A stretch of DNA of 64,000 nucleotides from Pelagimonas sp050633425 (GCF_050633425.1 NZ_JBOEGM010000039.1:1-64000); one strand, 5' to 3'; positions 8,496 through 18,008 are shown, counted from the stretch's first letter. Notes: generated by a model not told the origin, from the letters alone. A program made the numbers and translations.

Positions 8496-9674
8496 ATGCG
8501 CCTACTAGTTTCAGCTGACACTCACCTCGGATCCCCCATAAGATCTATAGCACTACGCAATCCAGACCTGGGAGATCGCTTGAAGCAGGTCAGCCGTGAT
8601 ACCTTTGTCGAGATCGTTGACCTCGCGATATCGGAACAGGTCGATGCGTTTGTGCTGGCGGGTGATGTTTTTGACAATGGCTACCCGGATCTTAAGTCCC
8701 GCGCCTTCTTGATTACTCAACTATCGCGTGCCGCAGAAGCCGGTGTCGCCACGGTGCTGATCAGGGGCAACCACGACGCGCTTTTGGATCACAATGCACA
8801 TGGAGGCTTGGGACCGAACATCCACCTTTTGCACAAAGGCGCGCCCACGGTGGAAATCGGTGATGCTGCGTTCCATGGTTTGTCCTTCGATAAGGCGCAT
8901 GTGTCGAAGAGCTTCCTACCTGACTATCCGGTTCCAGTTCCGGGAAAACGAAATATTGGGCTTATGCACACCTCGCTAGATGGTGCCCCAGGTCATGATC
9001 CCTATGCGCCTTGCGCTGAACAGGATCTGATGGGGCACGGTTTCGATCTTTGGTGTCTGGGGCACATTCACGCGCCGTTTGAGCGATTGGATGGATCGGT
9101 TCTGGTGGTTATGCCAGGTATCCCGCAACCGCGTCATTTTGGCGAGCGTCACGGGGGAACTGTGACCTTGGTTTCGATGGGGGATGGGGTCCCGGAATTT
9201 GAACGCCGAGCGGTTGGGCGACTTGGCTTTTCCGAATGCTCTCTTGACCTAAGTGCCTGTTCTGACCAACAAGAGGTACTTAGAAAATTGCGTGACGGAT
9301 TGATGACTGCGCAAGTGCCTGGGCGCGATGTGGCGATGCGCCTTAGCACTACCTCGGATCGATATGGCACGGAGCTTGTTGCAGAACTGGCGTCAGAAGT
9401 CCTGGACAGTATTGATGGTGTATTCCTCGACAAGGTTAAATCGGCACCTCTGCTCAGCCAAGCCAGTGCCGAGACTGACGATTTGGTTCGCTTGATGCAG
9501 GTGGAATTCTCCGAAGATGGTTTTCGACAGGCCGCTCTCCAACAGCTCGAAGAACTGCGTCTAGCTATGCCGTCAGAAATCACAGACGAGGTTGCTGAGG
9601 AGAGATTGGATGCGCTTCTCGAAGAAGCGATTGCAGAAGTCTCTCTAACTCTGCATGCGGGTACCTCCCAATGA
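8496..9674 (+). CDS. SbcD/Mre11/YhaO-like DNA exonuclease
   Basis: 392 aa. All metallophosphoesterase motifs are present in order in the first 200 residues: DTHLG (8-12), GDVFDNG (about 57-63), RGNHD (about 90-94), HTS (about 158-160) and GHIHAP (about 189-194). The C-terminal 170 residues are helical and would contact the ATPase partner. Family knowledge: such proteins are Mn-dependent double-strand DNA exonucleases/endonucleases gated by an SMC-like ATPase. The stop overlaps the next gene at ATGA (9671), so the two subunits are coupled. It resembles the YhaO branch more than housekeeping SbcD, and its place in element cargo suggests defence or DNA-end processing during transfer. Confidence 0.82.
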   Translation: MRLLVSADTHLGSPIRSIALRNPDLGDRLKQVSRDTFVEIVDLAISEQVDAFVLAGDVFDNGYPDLKSRAFLITQLSRAAEAGVATVLIRGNHDALLDHNAHGGLGPNIHLLHKGAPTVEIGDAAFHGLSFDKAHVSKSFLPDYPVPVPGKRNIGLMHTSLDGAPGHDPYAPCAEQDLMGHGFDLWCLGHIHAPFERLDGSVLVVMPGIPQPRHFGERHGGTVTLVSMGDGVPEFERRAVGRLGFSECSLDLSACSDQQEVLRKLRDGLMTAQVPGRDVAMRLSTTSDRYGTELVAELASEVLDSIDGVFLDKVKSAPLLSQASAETDDLVRLMQVEFSEDGFRQAALQQLEELRLAMPSEITDEVAEERLDALLEEAIAEVSLTLHAGTSQ

Positions 9675-12600
9675 GATTGAACCGGTTGGATCTTATCCGT
9701 TATGGGCGCTTTAAAGATGCCGATATTTGTTTTCCAAAATCGGCCGATGGGAAGCCTGATGTAACGGTGGTTTTCGGACAGAACGAGGCAGGCAAGTCTA
9801 CCGCTTTCAATGGTTTTCTGGAATTGCTTTTCGGTTTCAAAGGCGGGGCACATCCCTACGCTTTCCGGTTCGATCGAAGTGATCTTGTAGTGGGTGCAGA
9901 GCTTGATCTGCCTGAACGTGGAACCACAGTATTGCGTCGCAACAGTAAGAGAACCCAATCACTGCTGGACTCGAACGAACGCCCAATCAACGAGGCGATT
10001 TTGACTGGTGCTCTGCACGGCCTTACTCGAGACAGCTATGAGGAACGGTTTTCACTCAATGAGAAAGGTCTGCGAGAAGGCGGCGAGCGGATAGCCGGAG
10101 CGCAGGGTGACCTTGGCCAACTGCTGCATGCAGGTCTCTCCGGTCTGACAGGGATGGCTCAAACGCTGGATTCCTTGGCCGAGCGAGCAGACAAATTTTA
10201 CAAGAAACGCGGTCGGGGTACGGTATTGAAGACCGGCAGTGATCGCCTCAAAGAAATTGGTCGCGACTTGCGTGCTGATCACTTGACGACTGAGCGAGAG
10301 CGCAAACTTCGCGAAGATCGTGACCGGACAGTAGCCGATTTCGAAACTGCAGATGCTGAGCTTCGACAAGTTTATCAACGACAAGCAGCGTCTAAGGCTG
10401 CGGAGTTATGGTATGATCAGACTGAGAAGATGCGGCAACTGACCGAAGCCTTGGCCGATTTTCCCGGCGGTCCCGACCTTGTTCCCGATGCGGCAGAGCG
10501 TGTCGCTGGCTTGGTCGAGAAAATCGCGGCTCAGTCGATCCGAGTCGCTGAATCGGAAGAAGAAATCGTCAAACTAGATCAGATCATCGAAGACCACCCA
10601 ATCGACAACTTGACCCAGCCTTTGACGGCAGAGTTGGAACGGCTTGATCAACTAACTTTTGATGGTGCATCGCTTTTGGGGCGCGCGAGCACCGCGCGGG
10701 CAGACCTCGACCGTCGCCGCGTAGACTTGAATAACCTCGGACAGCAAATAGACAAAGTTTTGGTTCTCCTCGAGGTGCCGGATACGCCGCCATCCACAAT
10801 CGCCTTAGAGGCAAATGATTTGGAGGACCTCGCCACCGTAGTCCAGGAGTGCTTGACGGCCAATCTTTCAGCCGGTGCTGCAAAGGAGGCCACTGAAGTC
10901 GCTCTCGCACAACATGCCAAAGCGCCCTGTGAGCCGCAAGATTTGACGACTCTGAAACACGCCTTCGAAAAATGGAAAGCCGTGGCGGATATGTCCGCTT
11001 TCGAAGTTGCCCATGGCCAAGCCTTGGCGCGCCTGACCAAAGTCGCAGTTGGTCTGCCGCAGTCTTGGATGGACCTTGTTGCAGCAGGCCTACCTGCGCG
11101 AGAAACGCTCGACGAAGTCAGTCAGGATTGGGCAACCCTAACTGCCGATATTGCGTCGGCCCGGAAAAACCTCGAGGCCCGTGTAGCCGAGTTGGTGGAG
11201 GCGCGGGCGGATCTAACTACTCACGAGGCCGCACCTGACGCCGTTGACATTATTAAGACCGAAGAGACGCGGCGTCGGCGTGATTTCGAATGGCAGCGGC
11301 ATCGGGGCGATCTGACAAGTGAGACGGCTGACCAGTTCGAGGAGGCGATGTACGCTGATGACAGCGCCCGAGCTCATTACCTTACGGGTGCTGAGGCTCG
11401 GCAGCGGCTGCTGGCCGCACAGGGACAGGTGCGGAGCGCTGAAGCCCGGCATGAAACTGCAAAGATCCGTCACGACGACTTGAAAGTGAGACATGACCGC
11501 TTGTCAGAAAGCTGTTCAAGATTGGCGCTGGCACTGGGGTTTGAAGCAGGCACGCCCGTTTCGGCCTTCAACGCTCGCCAACAAGCTCTGACGACGGCTG
11601 CCGAAGCCGCGGCCGATGTTTCCAATGCTGAAAGAGCGTTGAAAGACCGTCTTGTGCAACAAGCTGAGGCTTGCGATGCGTTGACTGGAGCGGCGCGTCC
11701 CCTTGGGTATGATCCCGCGCAAGGTGATCTGCCCACTCAAATTCAGAGAGCGCTTACGTTGGAAAAAAGCGATCGCGAGGCTTGGGCCAAATGGCAGGAT
11801 GGTGAGAAGACCATTGCTGAGTTGGAAAAAAAGGCTGAGCAAGCGCGCGACGATCTCGACTTCGCTTTGAAAAAGCTTGAACAATTAACCTCTGCGTTAC
11901 CGTTGCCGGATTGTTCGCTTGATGGTATTCGAGCCGCTTTGCCGCACCTTCGAAGCCTGCAGCAGCTTTATGGAGAGCATAGAAAGCTCTCAATGCGGAT
12001 TGGGGCCTTGGAGCAAGCGATCGCTGCGCTGGCAGATAGCGCAGAGCGCTTGATCCGAATTTTGGGGGATCCTGAAAACGATGCAGATCCTGTCCAGATC
12101 ATCGACCGCGCTCGCTCGCGTCAAGCTTTGGCCGTGCGGGCAGACGAAAAACGGGAAGAGGCGGTTCTGCGACGGGATGAACTTGACCGTTTCAAACGTC
12201 GCGCAGAGACGGAGCTCCAGAATGCGAACGCCCACCTAGAATCTTGTTTCGAAGGGCAAGGTGGTCAGGACTTGATACCTCGCGATCGTGTTGCAAAGTT
12301 GGTTGAACGTGATCGTCTGCGAGCGGAAAAGGCAACTGCGGCACGTGATCGCCAAAAAGCCCGTGAAGGAGTCGATGCCGTTCTTTTCGCCGAGGAACTA
12401 GATCGGATGCCTGACGCAACGCGCTCGACAGAGCTGGAACAGGCGCAGCAAGACGCACAGCTCACCCGGGACGCCGCCCGCGACGCTCAGCGAGAAGCTG
12501 ACCGGTTATATCGCGAAGCTTTTCAAGCCGCTGACCGCAGCGACCTCGCGACCGAACAAGCGACACTGCTGGAAGAGCTACGGAGCGGCGCGCGTCAGGC

Positions 12601-13072
12601 GGCTGTGGCTAGACTCGGAGTGCTGGCGGCACGAGGGGCGCTGCGTCGCCTTGCGGCAGAGCGGCGCGGCAGCATGCTGCGCGACGTCGAAGAGGCTTTC
12701 GTCACCATGACCTCCCCGGCCTGGACCGGTGTTGATGTCTGGACACAGTCCGAAGGCGAAAAGCTCGTCGGTATTCAGCCAGATGGAAACACGGTTCCTG
12801 TGGAGCAGATGTCGACGGGCACAATGGGTCAGCTGTACTTTGCGTTGCGTCTTGCTGGATATCGCAGCTTTGCGCGTGACCCTGGCCCACTGCCGATGGT
12901 CCTGGACGATATCATGGAGACATTTGACGATGTGCGGGCACGAGCGGCCTTGCAACTCTGTGCCGAGATCGGCGCGAACGGACAAGCAATCCTCTTCACC
13001 CACCACGCACATCTAGTCGAACTGGCGCGAGACAGTATCGATGGGGTGGCGATCGTAAACATGCCCGACTGA
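9671..13072 (+). CDS. YhaN/SbcC-like SMC ATPase, partner of the preceding nuclease
   Basis: 1133 aa. Walker A is FGQNEAGKST (about 35-44) and is followed by long coiled-coil arms (about 200-1000) rich in Ala, Arg and Glu. The ABC signature MSTGTMGQLYFALRLA, Walker B LPMVLDDIMETFDD and the H-loop ILFTHHAHLV lie in the last 100 residues. YhaN-type proteins form a head-dimer with the Mre11-like nuclease. No CxxC zinc hook is found anywhere in the coiled coil (all cysteines are isolated), which separates it from Rad50/SbcC and from the neighbouring RloC-like protein. The gene is followed by 90 bp before the convergent end of virB6. Confidence 0.8.
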   Translation: MRLNRLDLIRYGRFKDADICFPKSADGKPDVTVVFGQNEAGKSTAFNGFLELLFGFKGGAHPYAFRFDRSDLVVGAELDLPERGTTVLRRNSKRTQSLLDSNERPINEAILTGALHGLTRDSYEERFSLNEKGLREGGERIAGAQGDLGQLLHAGLSGLTGMAQTLDSLAERADKFYKKRGRGTVLKTGSDRLKEIGRDLRADHLTTERERKLREDRDRTVADFETADAELRQVYQRQAASKAAELWYDQTEKMRQLTEALADFPGGPDLVPDAAERVAGLVEKIAAQSIRVAESEEEIVKLDQIIEDHPIDNLTQPLTAELERLDQLTFDGASLLGRASTARADLDRRRVDLNNLGQQIDKVLVLLEVPDTPPSTIALEANDLEDLATVVQECLTANLSAGAAKEATEVALAQHAKAPCEPQDLTTLKHAFEKWKAVADMSAFEVAHGQALARLTKVAVGLPQSWMDLVAAGLPARETLDEVSQDWATLTADIASARKNLEARVAELVEARADLTTHEAAPDAVDIIKTEETRRRRDFEWQRHRGDLTSETADQFEEAMYADDSARAHYLTGAEARQRLLAAQGQVRSAEARHETAKIRHDDLKVRHDRLSESCSRLALALGFEAGTPVSAFNARQQALTTAAEAAADVSNAERALKDRLVQQAEACDALTGAARPLGYDPAQGDLPTQIQRALTLEKSDREAWAKWQDGEKTIAELEKKAEQARDDLDFALKKLEQLTSALPLPDCSLDGIRAALPHLRSLQQLYGEHRKLSMRIGALEQAIAALADSAERLIRILGDPENDADPVQIIDRARSRQALAVRADEKREEAVLRRDELDRFKRRAETELQNANAHLESCFEGQGGQDLIPRDRVAKLVERDRLRAEKATAARDRQKAREGVDAVLFAEELDRMPDATRSTELEQAQQDAQLTRDAARDAQREADRLYREAFQAADRSDLATEQATLLEELRSGARQAAVARLGVLAARGALRRLAAERRGSMLRDVEEAFVTMTSPAWTGVDVWTQSEGEKLVGIQPDGNTVPVEQMSTGTMGQLYFALRLAGYRSFARDPGPLPMVLDDIMETFDDVRARAALQLCAEIGANGQAILFTHHAHLVELARDSIDGVAIVNMPD

Positions 13073-13162
13073 AAGAGCTTTAGTCTGCAACAATGACGAG
13101 ACTGCCGCGCAAAATCCTGGAATCTGGCTGTAGCGTTCTAAGACCAACTTGCCCCATGACCA

Positions 13163-14161
13163 TTATTCCAACCGCTTCGCCCGTTCAGCAACTCTCTGAA
13201 CCATCGAAACGGTCGCGCCACCTGCCTGACGTATTCCAGCCCCAGCGATCTCAGCATTCGACCTTGTCCCAAAACGTGCTCGCGCCCGGGACCCCTTGGT
13301 GCCGACCAATCCCTTGGCGAAGCCGCCGGGCCCCGGAATGCTTGGCGGTCCGGCCATCATGAAATTGCCAGAGATTGAGCGGACGATTAGCGGGGTGGCG
13401 ATGATCATGCCGCCTGCGAGAAACATCATCATGAAGAAGGGGACCAGCGCGCCGATGTTGCTTGCGCCGGAGGGGTCTCCGAGTTCGGTCATGAGTGAGC
13501 GCGACATTCCGACTACGGTGGAAAACACCCCCGCAATCACGAGTGGGTAGAGCGCATAGGATACCGTGCTGGACAGCCAGCGATGGAAATAGTCCTTGCT
13601 GACATCGAACAGCGAAAGTGCGATCATGATTGGGGCGATACCGATCATGAAGGCCAGCATGATCTTTGCGAAGATCAGGACAAGCCCGCAGAGCGCGCCG
13701 ATCACACCAAGGAGGAAAGCGCCGATCGCGCCGATCAGGGCTCCGGCCATCCAATGCATGTTGTCACCGGCCGCGTTCAGGTAGTCGCCGAACTCTTCGA
13801 TGAGATCGTCGAAGGCCTCGGCAAAGTAGGACGCACCTGCACCGCCGCCGCCAAGTCCTGCCACCATGCCGCCTGCGAGCTGGTCGAGCCCGTTGATGAG
13901 GGCGCTGGCCATCGCGTTGAATTGGACCCAATTCAACGCAAAGAGGGAGATCAGCATGAGCTTGAGGGCGAACCAGAACGCGGTCCGCCCATCCATGGAT
14001 TTGTACTGAAGCACCATGTTGAGGAAGATGCCGATCACGGCGAGCGTCGAAGCCACGGCGATGACGCCGCCAAGCTGACCGGCGACGTTACCAAAAGTGG
14101 TTTGGGCCGCGTCGCCCAGAAAGTTGTCGGTTGTCTCAACCATCCAGGTGACAACGCCCAT
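13163..14161 (-). CDS. virB6: T4SS inner-membrane protein VirB6/TrbL
   Basis: 332 aa with about six hydrophobic segments, including a long Gly/Ala-rich pair around LGVIGALCGLVLIFAKIMLAFMIGIAPI, the best-conserved part of VirB6/TrbL. A glycine-rich periplasmic loop (GLGGGGAGASYF) lies before it, and the tail is basic (GSRARARFG). VirB6 lines the inner-membrane channel of the mating apparatus. It is the last gene of the minus-strand vir operon, 20 bp after the small gene at 14182. Confidence 0.85.
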   Translation of the reverse strand: MGVVTWMVETTDNFLGDAAQTTFGNVAGQLGGVIAVASTLAVIGIFLNMVLQYKSMDGRTAFWFALKLMLISLFALNWVQFNAMASALINGLDQLAGGMVAGLGGGGAGASYFAEAFDDLIEEFGDYLNAAGDNMHWMAGALIGAIGAFLLGVIGALCGLVLIFAKIMLAFMIGIAPIMIALSLFDVSKDYFHRWLSSTVSYALYPLVIAGVFSTVVGMSRSLMTELGDPSGASNIGALVPFFMMMFLAGGMIIATPLIVRSISGNFMMAGPPSIPGPGGFAKGLVGTKGSRARARFGTRSNAEIAGAGIRQAGGATVSMVQRVAERAKRLE

Positions 14162-14181
14162 CGGATCTTCCTCGCTTTGTT

Positions 14182-14358
14182 TTAGGCGTTGTCACCAGTG
14201 CGACGTTTCAGGAAGGCCTTCAGGATGTGCTCACCGTTGAAATCCGGCACAACCGAGGCCAGTTCCCAGCCGTCTTGGCCAAGAGCTGTCAGCTGTGCTT
14301 CGATCTTTGGCGGCTTTGTCTTGGCGGTGTTGATCTGTTCAATCTTGTATTCAAACAT
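14182..14358 (-). CDS. Small DUF4177-like protein (58 aa) inside the vir operon
   Basis: Starts at ATG 14358 with AAAGGAA just upstream; this ATG lies inside the end of virB11 (8-base overlap). The product begins MFEYKIEQI and contains GQDGWELASVVPDFNG, the pattern of DUF4177 proteins (short beta-alpha fold, function unknown). It has no signal peptide. The tight packing between virB11 and virB6 implies co-expression with the mating pore, but no role for this family in conjugation is known to me. Confidence 0.65.
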   Translation of the reverse strand: MFEYKIEQINTAKTKPPKIEAQLTALGQDGWELASVVPDFNGEHILKAFLKRRTGDNA

Positions 14359-15346
14359 GGGCTGTTTCCTTTGAATGGGCCGGGTCGTTCGGCAAGTAGA
14401 ATTCAGTGATGCCGCGCGCGCCTTCATAGCGACCGGCCTGGATAATCACATCGATCGAGCGAGTGATGTAATCGTTCATGTCCTGGTATGTCATGGGCGC
14501 ATCGGTTTTCAGGGCGGCGATGGCAAGGCGTTGAACCGCCAGTTGCGGTGTTTCAGCGTGCAGCGTGGTGAGAGAGCCACCATGGCCGGTGTTGATCGCC
14601 TCGAGAAAGGTCATGGCCTCTTTGCCGCGCACTTCGCCCAAGACGATGCGGTCCGGCCGCATGCGCAGGGTGGAGGTCAGCAGGACATCAGCGCGGCGCG
14701 TGGCTTCATCGCGATCAGACATCAGCGTCACGACATTGGGCTGCGTCGGACGCAACTCGGCGGCTTCTTCGATGGTGATGATGCGCTCGTCAGCGGGAAC
14801 GAAGGAGAGGATCTTGCGCGCCGCGACGGTCTTGCCGGTCGAGGTCCCGCCGGACACGATCATGTTGAGCTTGTGGGTGACGCAGAACTTGATCGCGGCG
14901 TCGATATCGCCGGTGGCCACGACATCGCGCAGCTCAGCATTGCGCTTGCGTCGTGCGCCCTCGTTGCTGCGCTCTTTTCCGAACAAGTAAGAAAGCTTGA
15001 TCTGGTCCAATGGCAGGTCCGCAAAGAATCGCAGGGAAATCGCATAGCCACCATCAACGGCGGGGGGCTGGATGACCTGCGCTCGGATTGGGCGGTCACG
15101 GTAGGCGATGCTGACCGACACGATGGGCTTGGCCCGGCTGAGCGTGGTGTTCGCGGCGAAAGCAATCTGATTGCCCAAGTCTTTGATATCATTCTGCGAG
15201 AGCCGTCGATTGACGGGCCTCATAAAGTGATCTCCTTGGAACTCGGCCCACAGCGCGCCGTCAGGATTGATACAAAGTTCGATCAGCTTCGGATCACGCG
15301 CCTCGTTGATCTTGTCCATCGAAGTTTGCAGATAGCTGGCCGCCAT
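14351..15346 (-). CDS. virB11: T4SS ATPase VirB11
   Basis: 331 aa. Walker A GGTSTGKT at about 165-172, Asp box ITIEEAAELR, Walker B MRPDRIVLGEVRGKEA and the His box TGHGGSLTTLHA identify the hexameric VirB11 secretion ATPase, which docks on VirB4/VirD4 at the cytoplasmic base. Length is normal for the family. It starts 2 bases after the virB10 stop region, in the same operon. Confidence 0.93.
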   Translation of the reverse strand: MAASYLQTSMDKINEARDPKLIELCINPDGALWAEFQGDHFMRPVNRRLSQNDIKDLGNQIAFAANTTLSRAKPIVSVSIAYRDRPIRAQVIQPPAVDGGYAISLRFFADLPLDQIKLSYLFGKERSNEGARRKRNAELRDVVATGDIDAAIKFCVTHKLNMIVSGGTSTGKTVAARKILSFVPADERIITIEEAAELRPTQPNVVTLMSDRDEATRRADVLLTSTLRMRPDRIVLGEVRGKEAMTFLEAINTGHGGSLTTLHAETPQLAVQRLAIAALKTDAPMTYQDMNDYITRSIDVIIQAGRYEGARGITEFYLPNDPAHSKETAHV

Positions 15347-15348
15347 GA

Positions 15349-16662
15349 TCAGAAAATCTCCAGATCGCGGTCGACCATTACGGTGACGCGGGCACCTTGA
15401 TCGACATAGATGACGGGCGAGACGGAGAGATACTCGCCAATCACGCTTTGTGCGCTGTCTTGCAGGTCTTCGCCAATGCCCTCGAGGACATCCGAGGCAA
15501 TCTCACCTTCGGTGTTCTGCGCGGCGACGGCAGGCAAGGCTCCGATCAGCGATATTAGGGCGGCGGACCCGAACCGCGTGCCAAAACGGCTATCGACGAA
15601 ACCGGTCGTGCCAGAGCGCCCCAGCTCATCTCCACCAAAAGCGCTGATTTCAACGGTTTGGTTGCTCGGAAGAATGATCCGGTCCCAGGCGATCGTCACG
15701 CGTTGCTGCGCGATGTCGAGGCCAGATTGATACCGTCCTATCAGACGCGCGCCGCGCGGGATCAGGATCCGCGAGCCGTCATAGGCGTGGACATCTTCCG
15801 ATACCATCGCGCGGACCTGACCGGCGAGCGAGCTGTCGATTGCTGTCTCCAGCACGGCCTGGATCATCGTGCCCTGAACGACTGTGTTTGCCGGGTTCAC
15901 GATCAACTGGGCCTGTGTCACCTCGGCAGGTTCAGCACCATTGCGGACAAAGTCTGTGTCGCCATCAAGCCGCCGTTGCTGCGTGGCGGTTTCATTGTTG
16001 CCGCTGCCCGAGCCGCCGAAAGCAATGATTGGGCTGGCGATACGGGCTTGCAGCTCTTCAAGTTCGGCTTGCCGCCGCCGTTCCAGCTCCTGAAGGCGCA
16101 GTTCCTCGGCCGTCGGGCCGGTTGGTGCAGGCGAGCGCGGGGCTTCCAGGCTTGCAAGCTCAAGATCGTTCTGCAGGCGCTGGATTTGCCGCGCACGTTC
16201 TTCCAACTCTTCGCGCAAGGCGGCTTGCGTTGCTGCTGCCTCGCTTCGCAACGCATCGATCTCTGCGCCCAAGGTATCCAATGCCTCAAGGTCGACGGTT
16301 GGGGCTTCAGGTGCAGGTGCATTACGCAGAGCTTCCAGCTCGGACCGCATGGCGTCCATTTGCGCGCGCAGCTCTTCTGTTTCGCTGTCTGGTTCCGGCT
16401 CCGGCGGTGGTGATGTGTCTATCGGTGCAGGGGTTGGCTCAAGGTCTCCAAACCCCGGACCTGCCGCTTGGAATTCATCTGGGGACGCGGTTTCCAGGCT
16501 ATCGGGGTCAGAGCCGCCAGAGAACAACAGCAAGAGGCCGCCAAGTGCGGCGATTGCCGCAATGCCTAGGGCAATCGTGCCAGCAGACGGCCGCGATTTT
16601 CGGTTTTGTGGTTTTCCTTCAAGCGCTTCGAGGCGCTTCTTAAGCTCAGCTGTTTCACTCAT
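15349..16662 (-). CDS. virB10: T4SS core-complex protein VirB10
   Basis: 437 aa. A short cytoplasmic tail, one membrane segment (about 26-46), a proline-rich stretch (EPTPAPIDTSPPPEPEPD) and a coiled coil (about 85-215) lead into the C-terminal VirB10/TrbI beta-barrel domain (VVQGTMIQAVLETAIDSSLAGQVRA through ISLIGALPAVAAQ). VirB10 spans both membranes and gates the outer-membrane channel. The coiled-coil section is longer than in Agrobacterium VirB10. It overlaps virB9 by 8 bases. Confidence 0.93.
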   Translation of the reverse strand: MSETAELKKRLEALEGKPQNRKSRPSAGTIALGIAAIAALGGLLLLFSGGSDPDSLETASPDEFQAAGPGFGDLEPTPAPIDTSPPPEPEPDSETEELRAQMDAMRSELEALRNAPAPEAPTVDLEALDTLGAEIDALRSEAAATQAALREELEERARQIQRLQNDLELASLEAPRSPAPTGPTAEELRLQELERRRQAELEELQARIASPIIAFGGSGSGNNETATQQRRLDGDTDFVRNGAEPAEVTQAQLIVNPANTVVQGTMIQAVLETAIDSSLAGQVRAMVSEDVHAYDGSRILIPRGARLIGRYQSGLDIAQQRVTIAWDRIILPSNQTVEISAFGGDELGRSGTTGFVDSRFGTRFGSAALISLIGALPAVAAQNTEGEIASDVLEGIGEDLQDSAQSVIGEYLSVSPVIYVDQGARVTVMVDRDLEIF

Positions 16663-17350
16663 CGGGATTTGCCTCGCTCATCTCTTGGATGCAAATCTCG
16701 TCCTCGCCGAGCCTGAGAACCCATCGATCGCTTACACCTGACAGGCGGATCACTCCATCCGGTCGCGCGAGCGCATTCACGCTGCGCTCATTGCCGCCGG
16801 ACCAACGAAAGATCGCAGGCAGCGGTGCGTTTGCGGCAAAGCGGAAGTAGGTGAAGGTGCCGTCGTCCCAGATTTCACGCGGGGTGATCTCGGATCGCGC
16901 GCTGACGCCATAGGCGTGGTTGGCAGGTTGGCTTGCCGCCACACGCGATTGCTGGGGAGCGGACTCCGGATAGGTGAAGCGGATGACATAGAAAGTCGGC
17001 GAACTCGCCTCGGTCACGTTGAAATAATAGCTGCGCCGGTTGGTATAGACGGTGATGTTGGTATGCGCGCCGCGCGAGACGGGCTTGATCGCAAAAGCCT
17101 GGCCACCGGGCACGCCGTCCAGGAGAAACCCTTCGGTGTCGCCTGCAATGATTGAGCGGATGGTCTCGCCTTGGCCAAACTCAATGCTGGTTACATGGGT
17201 TAGGCTAGTGCGGATACGGTAGACCTGCCCATCCTGATAGGTGGCCAGCCGGACGCGGGCATCATAGGGGCCTTGGCGCGGCTGGGTTTCTGCATAGGCG
17301 GTGCCAGCAAGCGGAATTAGGAAGGCGAGGATCAGGAACAGGCGGCGCAT
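16655..17350 (-). CDS. virB9: T4SS core-complex protein VirB9
   Basis: 231 aa with a cleavable signal peptide (MRRLFLILAFLIPLAGTAYA). The N-terminal domain has the usual YDARVRLATYQDGQVYRI start and IEFGQGETI. The C-terminal domain carries PREIWDDGTFTYFRFAANAPLPAIF, the conserved VirB9/CagX block that binds VirB7 and forms the outer-membrane ring with VirB10. Three bases separate it from virB8. Confidence 0.92.
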   Translation of the reverse strand: MRRLFLILAFLIPLAGTAYAETQPRQGPYDARVRLATYQDGQVYRIRTSLTHVTSIEFGQGETIRSIIAGDTEGFLLDGVPGGQAFAIKPVSRGAHTNITVYTNRRSYYFNVTEASSPTFYVIRFTYPESAPQQSRVAASQPANHAYGVSARSEITPREIWDDGTFTYFRFAANAPLPAIFRWSGGNERSVNALARPDGVIRLSGVSDRWVLRLGEDEICIQEMSEANPDE

Positions 17351-17353
17351 GGG

Positions 17354-18004
17354 TTACTCCAAACGATCCGAGCGGATCGCGTATTCGGTGACGGTGAAGC
17401 CAAAGGGGTTCTGCCAGACATCGTCGATCGACCGGCTATTCTCCGGCCGAAATTCAAACATCAGCGTTACAGTGAAGAGCCCATTTTGCGCGCCGCGCCG
17501 TGAGTTGAGCCGCTTGCGCAGGCGCACTTGGGCACGGTTGGCGCTGATGTGCGTGATCGACAAAACCTCGACTTCAAGCCGGGCATCTGTGCCGTAGCTG
17601 TCCGGCGGATAGGCCTCATGGCCGCTGGTCCAAAGCGCGCGCAGCCCTGCGGCGGCCGCGCCGTCCGACTGGTCCAGGACCCGCCGCACCCGCACATCAT
17701 TGTCGAGCTGGTTGTACGTCTCTCGATCTATGACATAGCGGTAGACCTGTGCCTCGATGATAGCGGGGCGTTCCGTGAGTGAGACCGCTTCAACCACGGC
17801 ATTGGGGAGGGCCATGCCGGTTTCGCTATCAAAGGGCACGATCATGGGCGGCGGGTCCACGTCGAACAGGGCCACAAGTGCTGCGGCGAGGCAGCCTGTC
17901 ATGCCAAAGGCCATGCCTGTCAGCCCCAGTTTCTGCCACATGAGCTCGCGTCGTCGTGCGCCGTAGACGAGCTCTTCTTCGATGATCTCTGCCTCGCTGA
18001 TCAT
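17354..18004 (-). CDS. virB8: T4SS inner-membrane protein VirB8
   Basis: 216 aa from ATG 18004, four bases after the virB5 stop; a longer upstream frame exists but lies over virB5. A short cytoplasmic N-terminus, one membrane segment (about 27-46) and a periplasmic NTF2-like domain (YVIDRETYNQLDNDVRVRRVLDQSD, then SITHISANRAQVRLRKRL) are the VirB8 plan. VirB8 nucleates assembly of the inner-membrane complex. Confidence 0.9.
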   Translation of the reverse strand: MISEAEIIEEELVYGARRRELMWQKLGLTGMAFGMTGCLAAALVALFDVDPPPMIVPFDSETGMALPNAVVEAVSLTERPAIIEAQVYRYVIDRETYNQLDNDVRVRRVLDQSDGAAAAGLRALWTSGHEAYPPDSYGTDARLEVEVLSITHISANRAQVRLRKRLNSRRGAQNGLFTVTLMFEFRPENSRSIDDVWQNPFGFTVTEYAIRSDRLE

Positions 18005-18008
18005 GGGG

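Noticed and set aside
9671..13072. Possible zinc hook in the YhaN-like ATPase
   Set aside because: All cysteines are isolated; no CxxC pair is present in the coiled coil.
14375..15400. 341-aa plus-strand frame opposite virB11
   Set aside because: Antisense shadow of a clear VirB11 gene; no ribosome site.
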